A stretch of 64,000 nt of DNA from Marisediminitalea alba (GTDB lineage: Bacteria; Pseudomonadota; Gammaproteobacteria; Enterobacterales; Alteromonadaceae): positions 114,254 through 178,253 of the forward strand of contig NZ_PVNP01000013.1 in NCBI RefSeq assembly GCF_002993365.1, in the 5' to 3' direction. The notes beneath the pieces are model-generated. The model ran no database searches, was not told the DNA's origin, and saw only the letters and a list, made by a program, of their open reading frames with translations. Both the position numbers and the translations under genes were made by a program. The number at the start of each line of letters is the position of its first letter. The first letter of the stretch is position 1. Shown here in pieces: positions 54,119 through 63,264 of this stretch.

Positions 54119-54648
54119 CCGATCCGGATATAAACGCACTGGGCGATAGTAACGCGCGAATTCGTGTGTATATTGGCAATCGCCCCAATACGCTGATTGA
54201 GCACGTCCAGCCCGGCGTATTCCCGCTGATGGCTCAGGATATATACAATATCGGTCAGGTTTGCGGGAACGGTTGGCGAAAAGTGTTTAATGTTTATGCC
54301 AAGCTGATCTTTGCCCTGCCACCCACGCTGGGATTCAGAGACACCACATCCCGCTGACAGGACTTTCGTGATAGCCGCTTATTACAAGCAGGCTCTGGTA
54401 CCGCGTTGTATTTCAACGAACCCGAAGAGTTTTCGCCCGACGTGTTGCACATTATTACCGGTAAGACCTACGCAAACTCCCTTACTGTGGCTTCCTCCCT
54501 GTACTGGGAAACACCTGAATTTGCGATAAATAAGCAACGCAACATTGTGGTGTGCCCCTACTTTGATTACCGCCAACTTTCGAATGCTAAGATAGTGTTT
54601 CTTATCGACTTGCTCGAGCAGTTACATTTACCTATGTATAAAAATTAA
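54109..54648 (+). pseudogene. Conserved hypothetical gene interrupted by one in-frame TGA
   Basis: One frame runs from ATG 54109, inside the end of the oxidoreductase gene, to a TAA at 54648. It is broken only by TGA at 54355-54357. The two parts read on as one protein of about 179 codons: IRVYIGNRPNTLIEHVQPGV, then IGQVCGNGWRKVFNVYAKL before the stop, and FRDSRLLQAGSGTALYFNE, then ITGKTYANSLTVASSLY after it. The context R-stop-QDFRDSR suggests TGG (Trp) or CGA changed to TGA. I do not recognise a function. The protein is probably lost or made as two pieces. Confidence 0.65.
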
Positions 54649-54655
54649 TTCGTAA

Positions 54656-54711
54656 CATTTGAAAGTTTAGTGCTATATTTGTTTTCAAACGAAATATATA
54701 ACTTTCGAATG
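54656..54711. promoter_or_regulatory. Three operator-like sites before the DeoR-family gene
   Basis: CATTTGAAAGTT (54656-54667) and AACTTTCGAATG (54700-54711) are inverted copies that match in 11 of 12 positions, centred 44 bp apart. Between them TTTTCAAACGAAA (54682-54694) is a related site. The last site overlaps the start codon. DeoR-family regulators often bind such TTTCGA/GAAA elements and repress their own genes. Confidence 0.5.
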
Positions 54712-55479
54712 AAACAAAAAAGAAACCTCCACGCGCGTCATGAAAGTATTGTTAACTGGGTTGTTCAGCACGGACAAACCCCGGTGGAAACACTCGCCCG
54801 TGAGTTTTCGACTTCTGAAGTCACTATTCGTAAAGATCTGACCCTGCTCGCCGAGCAAGGCCGTCTGATCCGCCAGCACGGCGGTGCGGCGCCTCTTAAC
54901 AAGCCACAACCCGCTACCAATACGCAGTTATCGCTTAAACAGGCGATTGGGCAGCTCGCTGCCTCGTTGGTAAATGACAGCCACAAAATCGTTATCGACA
55001 GCGGCAGTACCACCGCCACTATGGTGGAGCACCTTAAACAGCCTTCGCAATTGGTGGTGATGACCAATTCGCTGGATGTCGCCAACCAGTTAGTGACCTT
55101 TGATAATGAACCTACCGTGCTGATGACTGGCGGTACCTGGGATAAACAGTCGCAGTCGTTTCAGGGCAACATGGCGGGTAAGATGCTACAGTCCTATAGT
55201 TTTGATCTGGCCTTTGTGGGCGCAGCCGGACTTGATGTGGAGCGCGGCACCACCACCTATAATGAACTGACCCTGCTGAGCCAGGAAATGGCCCGGGTAG
55301 CCGGCAACGTGGTGGTATTAGCGGAATCAACCAAACTCAGGCATAAAATGCCGAATATCGAATTGGCCTGGCAACAGGTAGCAGTGCTGGTAACCGATGA
55401 CGGTTTACCATTCAGTGCAGAACAACAATTAAATCAACAAGGTGTGAAGGTAATGAAAGCCTCACTCAATGGAGAATAG
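54709..55479 (+). CDS. DeoR-family transcriptional regulator of glmS
   Basis: The 256-residue protein (from ATG 54709; the open frame extends upstream to 54670) has an N-terminal DeoR helix-turn-helix ([46 protein letters not shown]) and a sugar-phosphate-sensing domain with [16 protein letters not shown] and [16 protein letters not shown]. It lies 2 bp before glmS in the same direction. Such regulators adjust glmS to amino-sugar phosphate levels. No glmS ribozyme is present, which fits protein control. Confidence 0.9.
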   Translation: MKQKRNLHARHESIVNWVVQHGQTPVETLAREFSTSEVTIRKDLTLLAEQGRLIRQHGGAAPLNKPQPATNTQLSLKQAIGQLAASLVNDSHKIVIDSGSTTATMVEHLKQPSQLVVMTNSLDVANQLVTFDNEPTVLMTGGTWDKQSQSFQGNMAGKMLQSYSFDLAFVGAAGLDVERGTTTYNELTLLSQEMARVAGNVVVLAESTKLRHKMPNIELAWQQVAVLVTDDGLPFSAEQQLNQQGVKVMKASLNGE

Positions 55480-55481
55480 CT

Positions 55482-57314
55482 ATGTGTGGGATCGTCGGTG
55501 CGGTTGCAGAGCGTAATGTGGTTGAGATATTGCTTGAGGGCCTCAAGCGGCTTGAGTACCGGGGGTATGATTCGGCCGGGGTAGCGTTGTTACAACCCAA
55601 TGGCATTCTTAGCCGCGTACGCCGTACCGGTAAGGTACAGGAACTGGTGGATGCGCTAAGCGATCAGGAAGCGCTTGGTTCTACTGGTATTGCACATACG
55701 CGCTGGGCGACTCATGGCGGTGTAACAGAAGCCAATGCGCATCCGCATTTTTCCGACGATCGAATTGCCGTAGTGCACAACGGTATCATTGAGAACTATC
55801 AGTCTCTGCGTGAGCAACTCACCAGCAAAGGTTACACCTTTACCAGCGATACAGACACCGAAACCATTGCCCACACGGTGAATGAAGAATTAAAGAATAC
55901 TGATTCTTTACTGGCTGCCGTGCAGGCTTCAGTAAAACAATTCCACGGCGCTTACGGCACTGTTATTATGGATCGCACCGACCCGTCTAAAGTGGTGGTT
56001 GCCCGCTCGGGCAGTCCGCTGGTGATTGGTCTTGGTCTGGGCGAAAACTTCATTGCCTCTGATCAGATGGCGCTGCTACCTGTAACCCGCCGGTTTATGT
56101 TTCTTGAAGAAGGCGATGTAGCCGAGATCACCCGTCGCAGTGTATCGGTGTTCGATAAAGACGGTAAGCCGGTTAAACGCGAGATTATCGAATCGAATAT
56201 CGAACATGATGCTGGCGATAAAGGCGGTTATCGCCATTACATGCTCAAAGAAATCCACGAACAGCCAGTGGTTGTGCGTAACACTTTAAAAGAACGTGTG
56301 AGCGACGAGGGATTGCTGCCGGATATCTTTGGCAAGGGAGCCGATGAGCTGCTCGCTAAGATTAAACATGTTCAAATTGTGGCCTGTGGTACCAGCTACC
56401 ATGCGGGCATGACCGCACGTTACTGGCTGGAACAGTTTGCCAATGTGTCCTGTAACGTGGAAATTGCGTCCGAATTCCGCTATCGCAAATCAGTGGTGCA
56501 GGAAAACAGCCTGCTGGTGACGATTTCTCAGTCAGGCGAAACCGCCGATACCCTCGCTGCACTGCGTTTAGCCAAAGAGCTGGGTTATACCGCCAGCCTG
56601 ACCATTTGTAACGTGCCGGGCTCATCCTTGGTACGCGAGTCTGACATGGCGTTTATGACCCGTGCCGGCGCCGAAATTGGCGTGGCTTCCACCAAAGCCT
56701 TTACTACCCAGCTTACAGCGTTTTTAATTCTGACCCTAGCCCTTGGTGAGCACAACGGCATGGCCACAGCCGAGAAACAAGCCATTGTGCAGGGGCTGCA
56801 CAGTCTGCCAGCCAAGCTGGAAGAAACTTTGGCTATAACCCAGGGCATTGAAGATTTAGCTGAGGAATTTGCCGATAAGAATCACTCCTTATTCCTTGGC
56901 CGCGGCGACCAGTACCCCATAGCAATGGAAGGGGCGCTAAAGCTTAAAGAGATTTCTTATATACACGCCGAAGCCTATGCATCAGGTGAGCTTAAGCATG
57001 GCCCACTGGCACTGATCGATGAAGAAATGCCGGTTATTGTGGTTGCGCCAAACAACGAGTTACTGGAAAAACTCAAATCCAACGTTGAAGAAGTGCGTGC
57101 CCGTGGTGGAATCATGTACGTGTTTGCCGATAAAGACGCGTCATTCGCCAGCGACGAAACCATGCGGGTAATCAATGTTCCACACTGCGACAGCCCGATC
57201 GCTCCAATTATCTACACCATCCCGCTGCAGTTGCTTTCGTACTACGTGGCACTGATAAAAGGGACAGACGTAGATCAACCAAGGAACCTGGCTAAATCGG
57301 TTACTGTTGAGTAA
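55482..57314 (+). CDS. glmS: Glutamine-fructose-6-phosphate aminotransferase
   Basis: The 610-residue enzyme makes glucosamine 6-phosphate. [20 protein letters not shown] begins with the catalytic Cys of the glutaminase domain. [18 protein letters not shown] and [12 protein letters not shown] follow. Two SIS domains (about 285-425 and 460-600) contain [20 protein letters not shown] and the C-terminal [16 protein letters not shown] lies before the ATG. The 3' end is the conserved attachment site of Tn7, and such an element follows directly. Confidence 0.98.
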   Translation: MCGIVGAVAERNVVEILLEGLKRLEYRGYDSAGVALLQPNGILSRVRRTGKVQELVDALSDQEALGSTGIAHTRWATHGGVTEANAHPHFSDDRIAVVHNGIIENYQSLREQLTSKGYTFTSDTDTETIAHTVNEELKNTDSLLAAVQASVKQFHGAYGTVIMDRTDPSKVVVARSGSPLVIGLGLGENFIASDQMALLPVTRRFMFLEEGDVAEITRRSVSVFDKDGKPVKREIIESNIEHDAGDKGGYRHYMLKEIHEQPVVVRNTLKERVSDEGLLPDIFGKGADELLAKIKHVQIVACGTSYHAGMTARYWLEQFANVSCNVEIASEFRYRKSVVQENSLLVTISQSGETADTLAALRLAKELGYTASLTICNVPGSSLVRESDMAFMTRAGAEIGVASTKAFTTQLTAFLILTLALGEHNGMATAEKQAIVQGLHSLPAKLEETLAITQGIEDLAEEFADKNHSLFLGRGDQYPIAMEGALKLKEISYIHAEAYASGELKHGPLALIDEEMPVIVVAPNNELLEKLKSNVEEVRARGGIMYVFADKDASFASDETMRVINVPHCDSPIAPIIYTIPLQLLSYYVALIKGTDVDQPRNLAKSVTVE

Positions 57315-57347
57315 CCGATAGACTTGCTTTATGTCGGTTGTAGATTG

Positions 57348-57406
57348 ACAAAAAACTATCACACTTACATAAAAGTATCATACTAAACAAAAAACTATCA
57401 TACTTA
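57348..57406 (+). repeat. Three tandem TnsB-binding-site-like repeats
   Basis: Three head-to-tail copies of about 20 bp, 57348-57367, 57367-57386 and 57387-57406. The first reads ACAAAAAACTATCACACTTA and the third ACAAAAAACTATCATACTTA. The middle one has ACATAAAAGTATCATACTAA. Closely packed sites in the same orientation are typical of the right end of Tn7. Confidence 0.85.
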
Positions 57407-57408
57407 AT

Positions 57409-57452
57409 ATAATCCGAGCTATGCTTTGACTTACTAGCCTCGCTCGGATTAT
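57409..57452. promoter_or_regulatory. Perfect 11-bp inverted repeat before tnsA
   Basis: ATAATCCGAGC (57409-57419) and GCTCGGATTAT (57442-57452) are perfect complements with a 22-nt loop, directly after the TnsB-like sites and 5 bp before the first possible tnsA start. TTGACT (57426-57431) lies in the loop. It may be an operator or an RNA hairpin limiting tns expression. Confidence 0.5.
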
Positions 57453-57456
57453 CAAT

Positions 57457-58326
57457 ATGAGTATGAAAACCGCTTTCTTAAGCCCCTACCCAAAAGAAAT
57501 TAAGAGTCTTCTTCAGCCTGCAATTCTGAGACGCTTACAAAAAGAAAAACGTGGTCAAGGTTATGGAAAAGATTATCAGCCCTTTCTAACTGTACGAGAT
57601 GTTCCAAGCAAGGGAAGAGTACATCGCCGTCCAGCTCTTACTAATAACCGTATTGTCCATCTACTGTCAGACCTTGAGCTTGCGGCATTTTTACTTTTTG
57701 ATTGGAATGATACCGTAGTCGATATACGTGAGTAGTTCCCTCTTAACCCTGAAGCCACTATTGATATTGCAAAAAGATTAGGTATCAAACATCCCGCATA
57801 CAAAGGGATACTTCAGGTTATGACTACTGATTTTTTAATTGATATGGAAATTGATGGGGTTTTAGTTAGTCGTGCTGTTTCCGTCAAGTATGCTGAAGAT
57901 CTAGAGGATGCGCGCACACTAGAAAAGCAGGAGATTGAGCGTCGCTTTTGGGAGAATGAAAAAGTAGCTTGGTACGCATTTACAGAACACGATGTGCCAG
58001 TTACGTCGGTAAAAAATATCCGCTGGCTAGCGTCTCACATGCACAGTTATGACCTTGAAGTTTCCGAAAGAATGGGCATTTTCGAACGAATTGCCAAAGC
58101 GCTTGATGGCAATTCGGAAGAAAAATTGCCAGTTCCGTTGCGAGAGCTGGATGACAAATATGCTCAAGAGCCCGGCGCTCACCTCCAATACTTCAGACAC
58201 TTAGCCGCACAGCATGCTTTTCTTTGGGACATTCACGGAACACTGCACACCAAGCTAAAAGCAAGGGATATAGAACTGTCAGAGTACTGGTTAAATCAGG
58301 AGGCAAATTATGTTCATGCCAAATGA
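57457..58326 (+). pseudogene. tnsA: Transposase TnsA (5'-end endonuclease), interrupted by an amber codon
   Basis: One frame of 290 codons has a single in-frame TAG at 57733-57735. Before it come RGQGYGKDYQPFLTVRDVPS, HLLSDLELAAFLLFDWNDTV and VDIRE; after it FPLNPEATIDIAKRLGI, then TTDFLIDMEIDGVLVSRAVS and VKYAEDLED. Most TnsA proteins have DIREQ(F/Y)PL here, so TAG replaces CAG (Gln) by one C-to-T change. The catalytic residues of Tn7 TnsA (Glu, Asp, Lys) appear preserved in LELAAF, TTDFLIDME and SVKYAED. Without TnsA, Tn7-type excision from the donor fails at the 5' ends. Confidence 0.88.
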
Positions 58327-60418
58327 TGTTTATCAATGGGATACCAAGAGGATCAGAATACTCTGGAGCAATCCACAAGTAATCTATTGGATAAATATTG
58401 ATGACGAAAGAGCCCTACCACAAGCAACACAGAAATCAGAATTTGAACACTTGTTGGCTAGAGCCGATCTTAAAATAATCAATGACCCTTACGTAAATAT
58501 CAGTATGAGCGCACCTAAGGCAGGTTCGAAATCCGAGAAAGTACAACAAAATGCATGGATTGCTATCAAGAATGTAGTCAAGTCTGAGCCCGATATTTAT
58601 GAGAGAAAGGCCCGTGGATTGCTAATGAGTAAGATCATGGAAGAGAACAAAGCAACAAAGCAAACGTTGTATCGTTGGCTGCGAAAATATTGGCAATTCG
58701 GTATGTGTCCGAATTCTTTGAGTGGCCGTTATGACTTGTGTGGGGGACGAGGAAAACCGAAAACATTTAAAGAGAAGCGAAACGGACCCATCCGTACCCG
58801 TAATCTGGGTGAAGGTGTCCCGATCACAGATCAAGTCAAATCTCTGTTCAGGGTAGTTATCCAAAAAAGTTATCTCAACGAAAATAAATATGACTTCGAT
58901 TATGCATACAACCAATTATTGATCGCTTATGGGGTTAAAATTCCAGCATCGCCGGAAGACTTAATAAATGTGCCAACAGAGCGTCAATTTAAATATTTTT
59001 TTCAGAAAGAATATACATCGATCGAAGTGACCAAAAAGCGTGAAGGTGAAATTAACTATCTGAAAGATTTCAGTCCCAGTATTGGTACCTCGACAGCTGA
59101 AGTGCCTGGTCCTGGATACCTTTACCAAATTGATGCCACCATTGCTGATGTGTACCTTGTGTCAGAACAGGACCGAGCAGAAATAGTTGGCCGACCTACT
59201 ATGTATTTTGTTGTCGATGTGTTCAGTCGAGCGATTGTTGGTATCTACATTGGCTTGGAAAATGCTTCCTGGGTCAGTGCAATGGAGGCGCTTGGAAATG
59301 CTATGGCAAATAAAGTCGATTATTGTGCAGAGCATGGCATTGATATCACGTCTGACCTATGGCCAATGCAGGGTTTGCCAGAACATATAATTGGAGACAA
59401 AGGTGAAATGCTTGGTCGACATGTCGAAGTACTCAGTAAAGCTTTTCACGTCGAGATTCAAAATACGCCTGCCTACCGAGCGGCTGACTGGAGAGGAATT
59501 GTTGAACGCTATTTCCGAACTGTTCAGACTAAAATGAAGCCTTTTGTTGAAGGTTATGTAACCAAAAATCCAATTGGCAAGAAACGGCATGGTAATGATT
59601 ATCGGCAAGATGGAATATTAACTCTAAAAGAGTTCACGAAAATGATGATTAAGATAGTGCTTCACTATAATAATGACCATGTTATTCGAACTTACGATAT
59701 TGACTCTGATATTCCGAAAAAACTTCCAGCGAACCCTTTGGCGCTGTGGGCGTGGGGAATCGAATATCGCACAGGGTTACTAAGGAGACCTGACCCTAAA
59801 CTAGTCAAGGTCAACCTGCTTCCTCATACCAACGCGACTGTGACCGAGCATGGCCTAAAGCTTTTTGGCTGTTATTACAGCTGTAAACAAGCGCTGGAGT
59901 GGGGTTGGTTCGAAGAGAATTACAGAGGACCTAAAACGGTTACCGTTGCCTATGACCTATACAGTACGAATGAAATTTACCTTCGCCCCTCTGACTCGTA
60001 TGCTGAATTTATACCCGCAAACTTAACGTCCCGAAGTCGTGCTTACGCCAATATAACCATATGGGAACTATGGGTTTTCCAGGACATTCGATTGGATGTA
60101 GCAGCCACTTCAAAACTTAAGAAACGATCAGGCTCGGTTAATTTGGTTAGTGAACTTCAGCAAATCAAAGACGAATCCAAGCAGCATCAACCAAAATATA
60201 CGAGAACAGAGAAAGCGCAAAGAGCGAAAGGGATAGCGGGCAATAAGCGTAAAGAAAGACAGTATGAGCGAAGCAATAAAACAGCAGATCGGAGTGAACC
60301 TTTAGAAAGGACTTCTGCGACTGTAACACCGATACATGGGGCAAATACCGAGCAAAAGAGCTTTAAACTTCCAACTCGGTTGAAAGACCTATTGAAAGAT
60401 GGGGACTCAGATGACTAA
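58310..60418 (+). CDS. tnsB: Transposase TnsB (DDE integrase family)
   Basis: The 702-residue recombinase cuts and joins the 3' ends of the transposon. The DDE triad lies in YQIDATIADV, EHIIGDKGEMLG and GIVERYFRT. An N-terminal DNA-binding region with TKQTLYRWLRKYWQFG and a basic C-terminal tail (about 600-702) complete the protein, with length equal to Tn7 TnsB. An excellent AGGAGG lies before the ATG, which overlaps the tnsA end. The frame is intact. Confidence 0.95.
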   Translation: MFMPNDVYQWDTKRIRILWSNPQVIYWINIDDERALPQATQKSEFEHLLARADLKIINDPYVNISMSAPKAGSKSEKVQQNAWIAIKNVVKSEPDIYERKARGLLMSKIMEENKATKQTLYRWLRKYWQFGMCPNSLSGRYDLCGGRGKPKTFKEKRNGPIRTRNLGEGVPITDQVKSLFRVVIQKSYLNENKYDFDYAYNQLLIAYGVKIPASPEDLINVPTERQFKYFFQKEYTSIEVTKKREGEINYLKDFSPSIGTSTAEVPGPGYLYQIDATIADVYLVSEQDRAEIVGRPTMYFVVDVFSRAIVGIYIGLENASWVSAMEALGNAMANKVDYCAEHGIDITSDLWPMQGLPEHIIGDKGEMLGRHVEVLSKAFHVEIQNTPAYRAADWRGIVERYFRTVQTKMKPFVEGYVTKNPIGKKRHGNDYRQDGILTLKEFTKMMIKIVLHYNNDHVIRTYDIDSDIPKKLPANPLALWAWGIEYRTGLLRRPDPKLVKVNLLPHTNATVTEHGLKLFGCYYSCKQALEWGWFEENYRGPKTVTVAYDLYSTNEIYLRPSDSYAEFIPANLTSRSRAYANITIWELWVFQDIRLDVAATSKLKKRSGSVNLVSELQQIKDESKQHQPKYTRTEKAQRAKGIAGNKRKERQYERSNKTADRSEPLERTSATVTPIHGANTEQKSFKLPTRLKDLLKDGDSDD

Positions 60419-60611
60419 TCCAAAAATTACAAGGTTTCCTGAAGCAGAATACAAAAAAACAGGTTTGCCTGAGTACGATGAAAACCCGCTGATCGCGGCG
60501 CTTCCGGTAATAATGAGCCCTATAGAAGTGGCAAAGTCTTTGAGAAAGAGACCCCACTTTCAACCTGAAGAAATTAATTTACCATGCCACATTCGAACCC
60601 ATGCAATCAGG
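60411..60611 (+). pseudogene. tnsC: TnsC, N-terminal fragment only
   Basis: About 67 codons of the AAA+ regulator TnsC remain, starting at ATG 60411 inside the tnsB end. TGLPEYDENPLIAALPVIMS and INLPCHIRTHAI match the Tn7 TnsC N-terminus (family length about 555). The ATPase domain is gone. After about 60611 the frame no longer looks like TnsC, and the DNA continues in another frame as the C-terminal part of TnsD. The junction marks a deletion of roughly 2 kb. Confidence 0.8.
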
Positions 60612-61402
60612 AAATACATAGGCTACTCAAGAGGACATGGGCTGGAACAACATTTGAAGATCAATTTAACTATTCAGAAAACAACTACTGGCTGACTAAC
60701 CTATTTCGAAAACATCGTAAGTCGTTTCACCCTTTGCGCCATTTACTTGTTACCACTGCACTGGTCTCCGAATTGTCTGTAACTAAGTTATTGGAAAAAG
60801 TGCGCAGACTTCCGGAAGGAGTTTTGGTGCCTAGCCATTTTAGCAAAAAAGTCACCGTACAGAACGCTGCAGAATACAGGTACAGTTGGGTAGATATGCT
60901 AAAGCGGCACCCAAGCGCAGGCGTCAAAGAACTTAGAAGTACCGAGCGTGGTGATGCTATTTATGCTTGGCTGTATCGCAACGACAAGAGCTGGCTGATG
61001 TCTAATCGGCCAAAGCGAAAAGTAAATTCGCAAAGCCACTACGCCGTTAACTACCGTGATTGGGATGCAAAAAACGTTGCGCATCTTGAATCAGTATATG
61101 AGGTCATGGCTAACGTGCGTAATAGACCGCGTTTGACAAGAACTCGAATCATTAAGGAACTGCCCCGGTCAAATTCAGTTGAGAAACATTTGCCTGATCT
61201 ACCAGCGACGAGCCAATGGCTCACTGATCATGAAGAATCGGTAGAAGACTTTCAACTCCACAGATTGAGGATTGCTTACGAACAAATGAAATCGAACGAC
61301 CTTGAGGTGAAACGTTGGCGTTTACTCAGAACAGCTGCAATTCGAATAGAATTAGTAACCCCCAAGATTGAAGCCGAAATACGACGTTTAGAACAAAGTT
61401 AA
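60612..61402 (+). pseudogene. tnsD: TnsD (TniQ family target selector), C-terminal fragment
   Basis: About 260 C-terminal codons of the glmS-binding target selector remain. They include NYSENNYWLTNLFRKHRKSF, HPLRHLL, RYSWVDMLKRHPSAGVKELR, DAIYAWLYRNDKSWLM and NYRDWDAKNVAHL. The zinc-finger and TniQ N-terminal half (about half of the usual 508 residues) is deleted together with most of tnsC. A start at ATG 60584 in this frame could allow translation of the fragment. Target-site recognition at attTn7 by this copy is presumably lost. Confidence 0.8.
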
Positions 61403-61416
61403 GGATAGCCCGATTT

Positions 61417-63072
61417 ATGTCTAATATTGATGAGATTGGAATTCGCGGAATACCTAAAGAATCAAAGCTAATATTGTTGGGAGATTGGTATCAGAATCCA
61501 GGGCAAGAGTGGAAAGTCATTTGTTATTTTTACCGGGATGATCTAGGTTATTTTAGGAAGGGTTTGCCTATCGATCTATTACCAGCCTTAGTCCCCGGAA
61601 CTGTCTTTCCAAGAACATCAACAGAAAACAAGGCTCAGGGATGGACAGAAACGGTTATGTTGCCTCAGCAGGACAGCTGGAAAAAAGTAGATTTTCGACA
61701 ACTACCTCGCACCTTAAAACGTGTCGATGATTTTTCAGAACAATTCGACAATTGCGTTCTGTACAGAATCGAAACTGACGAAAAAGTATATTGGTTACCA
61801 ATAGCAGAAGTCGCACGCATGCTTTTCTTTCATTCTTCAGAAGTGGTGCGCGCTGCTGTTTATCAGGGGAATAACTGGCAACTTGGTAAGTCCTGGTCTG
61901 AAGATTGGGTTGGTAACGTTGAGTTGTCTGCCAATATCCCTGTTAGGTATATGAACAGCCTACAGTACAGAAAGTTCTTTACTTGGTTATTCTTTGATTC
62001 TGACACGCAAGATAGCTTCGGCTCTGTTTTTAAATCAATTAATCAGAATTCAATTGTTGAAAACGGTGCAGATCGTTGGACATTTGATTTTACAACGCCA
62101 GACTTGAGCTACTGTGAAATTTCACTTTCAGGCTATACGGGCAGAGAGGCTGAAGAAAATCAGGTGTTTATTCGTGAAATTAGGTCAGTTTCTGGTCTGA
62201 AGGCGCCTGACCTTGATGTTGTATATTTCTCACACCCTGATGACCACCTATTGCTGAGCAAAGACCCTAAAGAAAATGACGAAAAACCTAAACCACTTAA
62301 CAAACCACCCGTAGATATTAGAGAACTGGACCCAGACACGAATCCGAAATCCAGTAAAAAGCGGCACTCTGTAAAGTTAGGGCGAAGCGGATTAAATTTT
62401 GATGTGGAGCTCGATACAAGGCGTAGCCCAAGGAATGTGAAGGCGCTGCCACCCCAATCTGAACCAGACCTTGAAGAGATAGAAGAGCAGACTCCTAAAG
62501 AATTGGCTAGCCTGCAACAAGGGAGTGACAAAGGAAAAGCTCTAAAGGCCGATGTCGACAATCTTGACCCTCCGGACTTAGTAGATGCGCCCGAGAAAAT
62601 TGTATTCTTTCAGTCCATGCTGCGAAAACTGGAAGAAGAACATGGGTGGCAAATTGAGAGCAAAATCGGAGATGTCCCGAAGAAAAAATGTCGCAGTCAG
62701 CATTTAGTTGGGGATAGACCGCGTCGGTACTGCCATGCTGTTATTAAGCGAGATAAATCGACGACGATTCAGATACTAGAAATTGAACTAACCAGTAAGT
62801 TAAAGAAAGACGGGACATTAGAAGCTGAAAGCTTATCCACATTGTTTTTTCGAGCAGGCGATACCGCTGTTACTTTTCAAAGGATTTTAGATGAGTTGAT
62901 GACGGCATATAAGGACGAAAGGTTGAATGCAATGAGCTGGAAACGACAGTTTATTTCACAAAACACTTCGGTTAGAGAATATTTAGGTCACCCTGACAAC
63001 AAGATAAAAAACGAACTAGATGCTCTTGAATCATGGGTAGCAAGAGCCGCTGATAAAGTTATAGGAATGTAG
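61417..63072 (+). CDS. tnsE: TnsE, alternative target selector of Tn7-like elements
   Basis: The 551-residue protein is TnsE-like in position and length (Tn7: 538) and in its C-terminal region (FFQSMLRKLEEEHGWQIESK, YCHAVIKRDKSTTIQILEIE and FISQNTSVREYLGHPDNKIK). An acidic, proline-rich linker (about 285-400) divides the protein. In Tn7, TnsE directs insertion to conjugating plasmids through the sliding clamp. The frame is intact although tnsC is lost. AAGGA lies upstream of the ATG. Confidence 0.85.
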   Translation: MSNIDEIGIRGIPKESKLILLGDWYQNPGQEWKVICYFYRDDLGYFRKGLPIDLLPALVPGTVFPRTSTENKAQGWTETVMLPQQDSWKKVDFRQLPRTLKRVDDFSEQFDNCVLYRIETDEKVYWLPIAEVARMLFFHSSEVVRAAVYQGNNWQLGKSWSEDWVGNVELSANIPVRYMNSLQYRKFFTWLFFDSDTQDSFGSVFKSINQNSIVENGADRWTFDFTTPDLSYCEISLSGYTGREAEENQVFIREIRSVSGLKAPDLDVVYFSHPDDHLLLSKDPKENDEKPKPLNKPPVDIRELDPDTNPKSSKKRHSVKLGRSGLNFDVELDTRRSPRNVKALPPQSEPDLEEIEEQTPKELASLQQGSDKGKALKADVDNLDPPDLVDAPEKIVFFQSMLRKLEEEHGWQIESKIGDVPKKKCRSQHLVGDRPRRYCHAVIKRDKSTTIQILEIELTSKLKKDGTLEAESLSTLFFRAGDTAVTFQRILDELMTAYKDERLNAMSWKRQFISQNTSVREYLGHPDNKIKNELDALESWVARAADKVIGM

Positions 63073-63190
63073 CAGAAATATATTAATACCGCTTCCGTCA
63101 GAGTGGCTATTCTAGCTTCGAGCGGTTGCTTTGCGAAGAAGTGGGTTGCATCCTATTGCGCTGTGAAAAAATGATTGGCAGTTGCAAGCC

Positions 63191-63204
63191 TTGATCTGGA
63201 TCAA
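63191..63204 (+). promoter_or_regulatory. FNR box before nrdG
   Basis: TTGATCTGGATCAA matches the FNR consensus TTGAT-N4-ATCAA perfectly. It lies 61 bp before the nrdG ATG and touches the first NrdR box. It fits anaerobic activation. Confidence 0.8.
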
Positions 63205-63251
63205 TACAACATATAGTGTCTCGTGTGATTATTTAGCACAACATATAGTTA
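63204..63251 (+). promoter_or_regulatory. Two NrdR boxes before nrdG
   Basis: ATACAACATATAGTGT (63204-63219) and GCACAACATATAGTTA (63236-63251) share the core ACAACATATAGT and resemble the NrdR box (16 bp, ACACWATATATWGTGT-like). The spacing is exactly 32 bp, three helical turns, as found for paired NrdR boxes. NrdR represses ribonucleotide reductase genes when dATP is high. Confidence 0.78.
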
Positions 63252-63264
63252 TTTGGGTTATCTA

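Noticed and set aside
54355..54357. Selenocysteine at the in-frame TGA
   Set aside because: The flanking sequence has no redox motif and no evident bacterial SECIS hairpin directly after the TGA. A nonsense mutation is simpler.
55440..55482. glmS ribozyme
   Set aside because: Only 2 bp separate the DeoR gene from glmS, so there is no room for the ribozyme, which is mainly found in Gram-positive bacteria.
57348..57406. CRISPR-like short repeats
   Set aside because: The copies abut each other with no spacers and sit at a Tn7-type end, so TnsB sites explain them.
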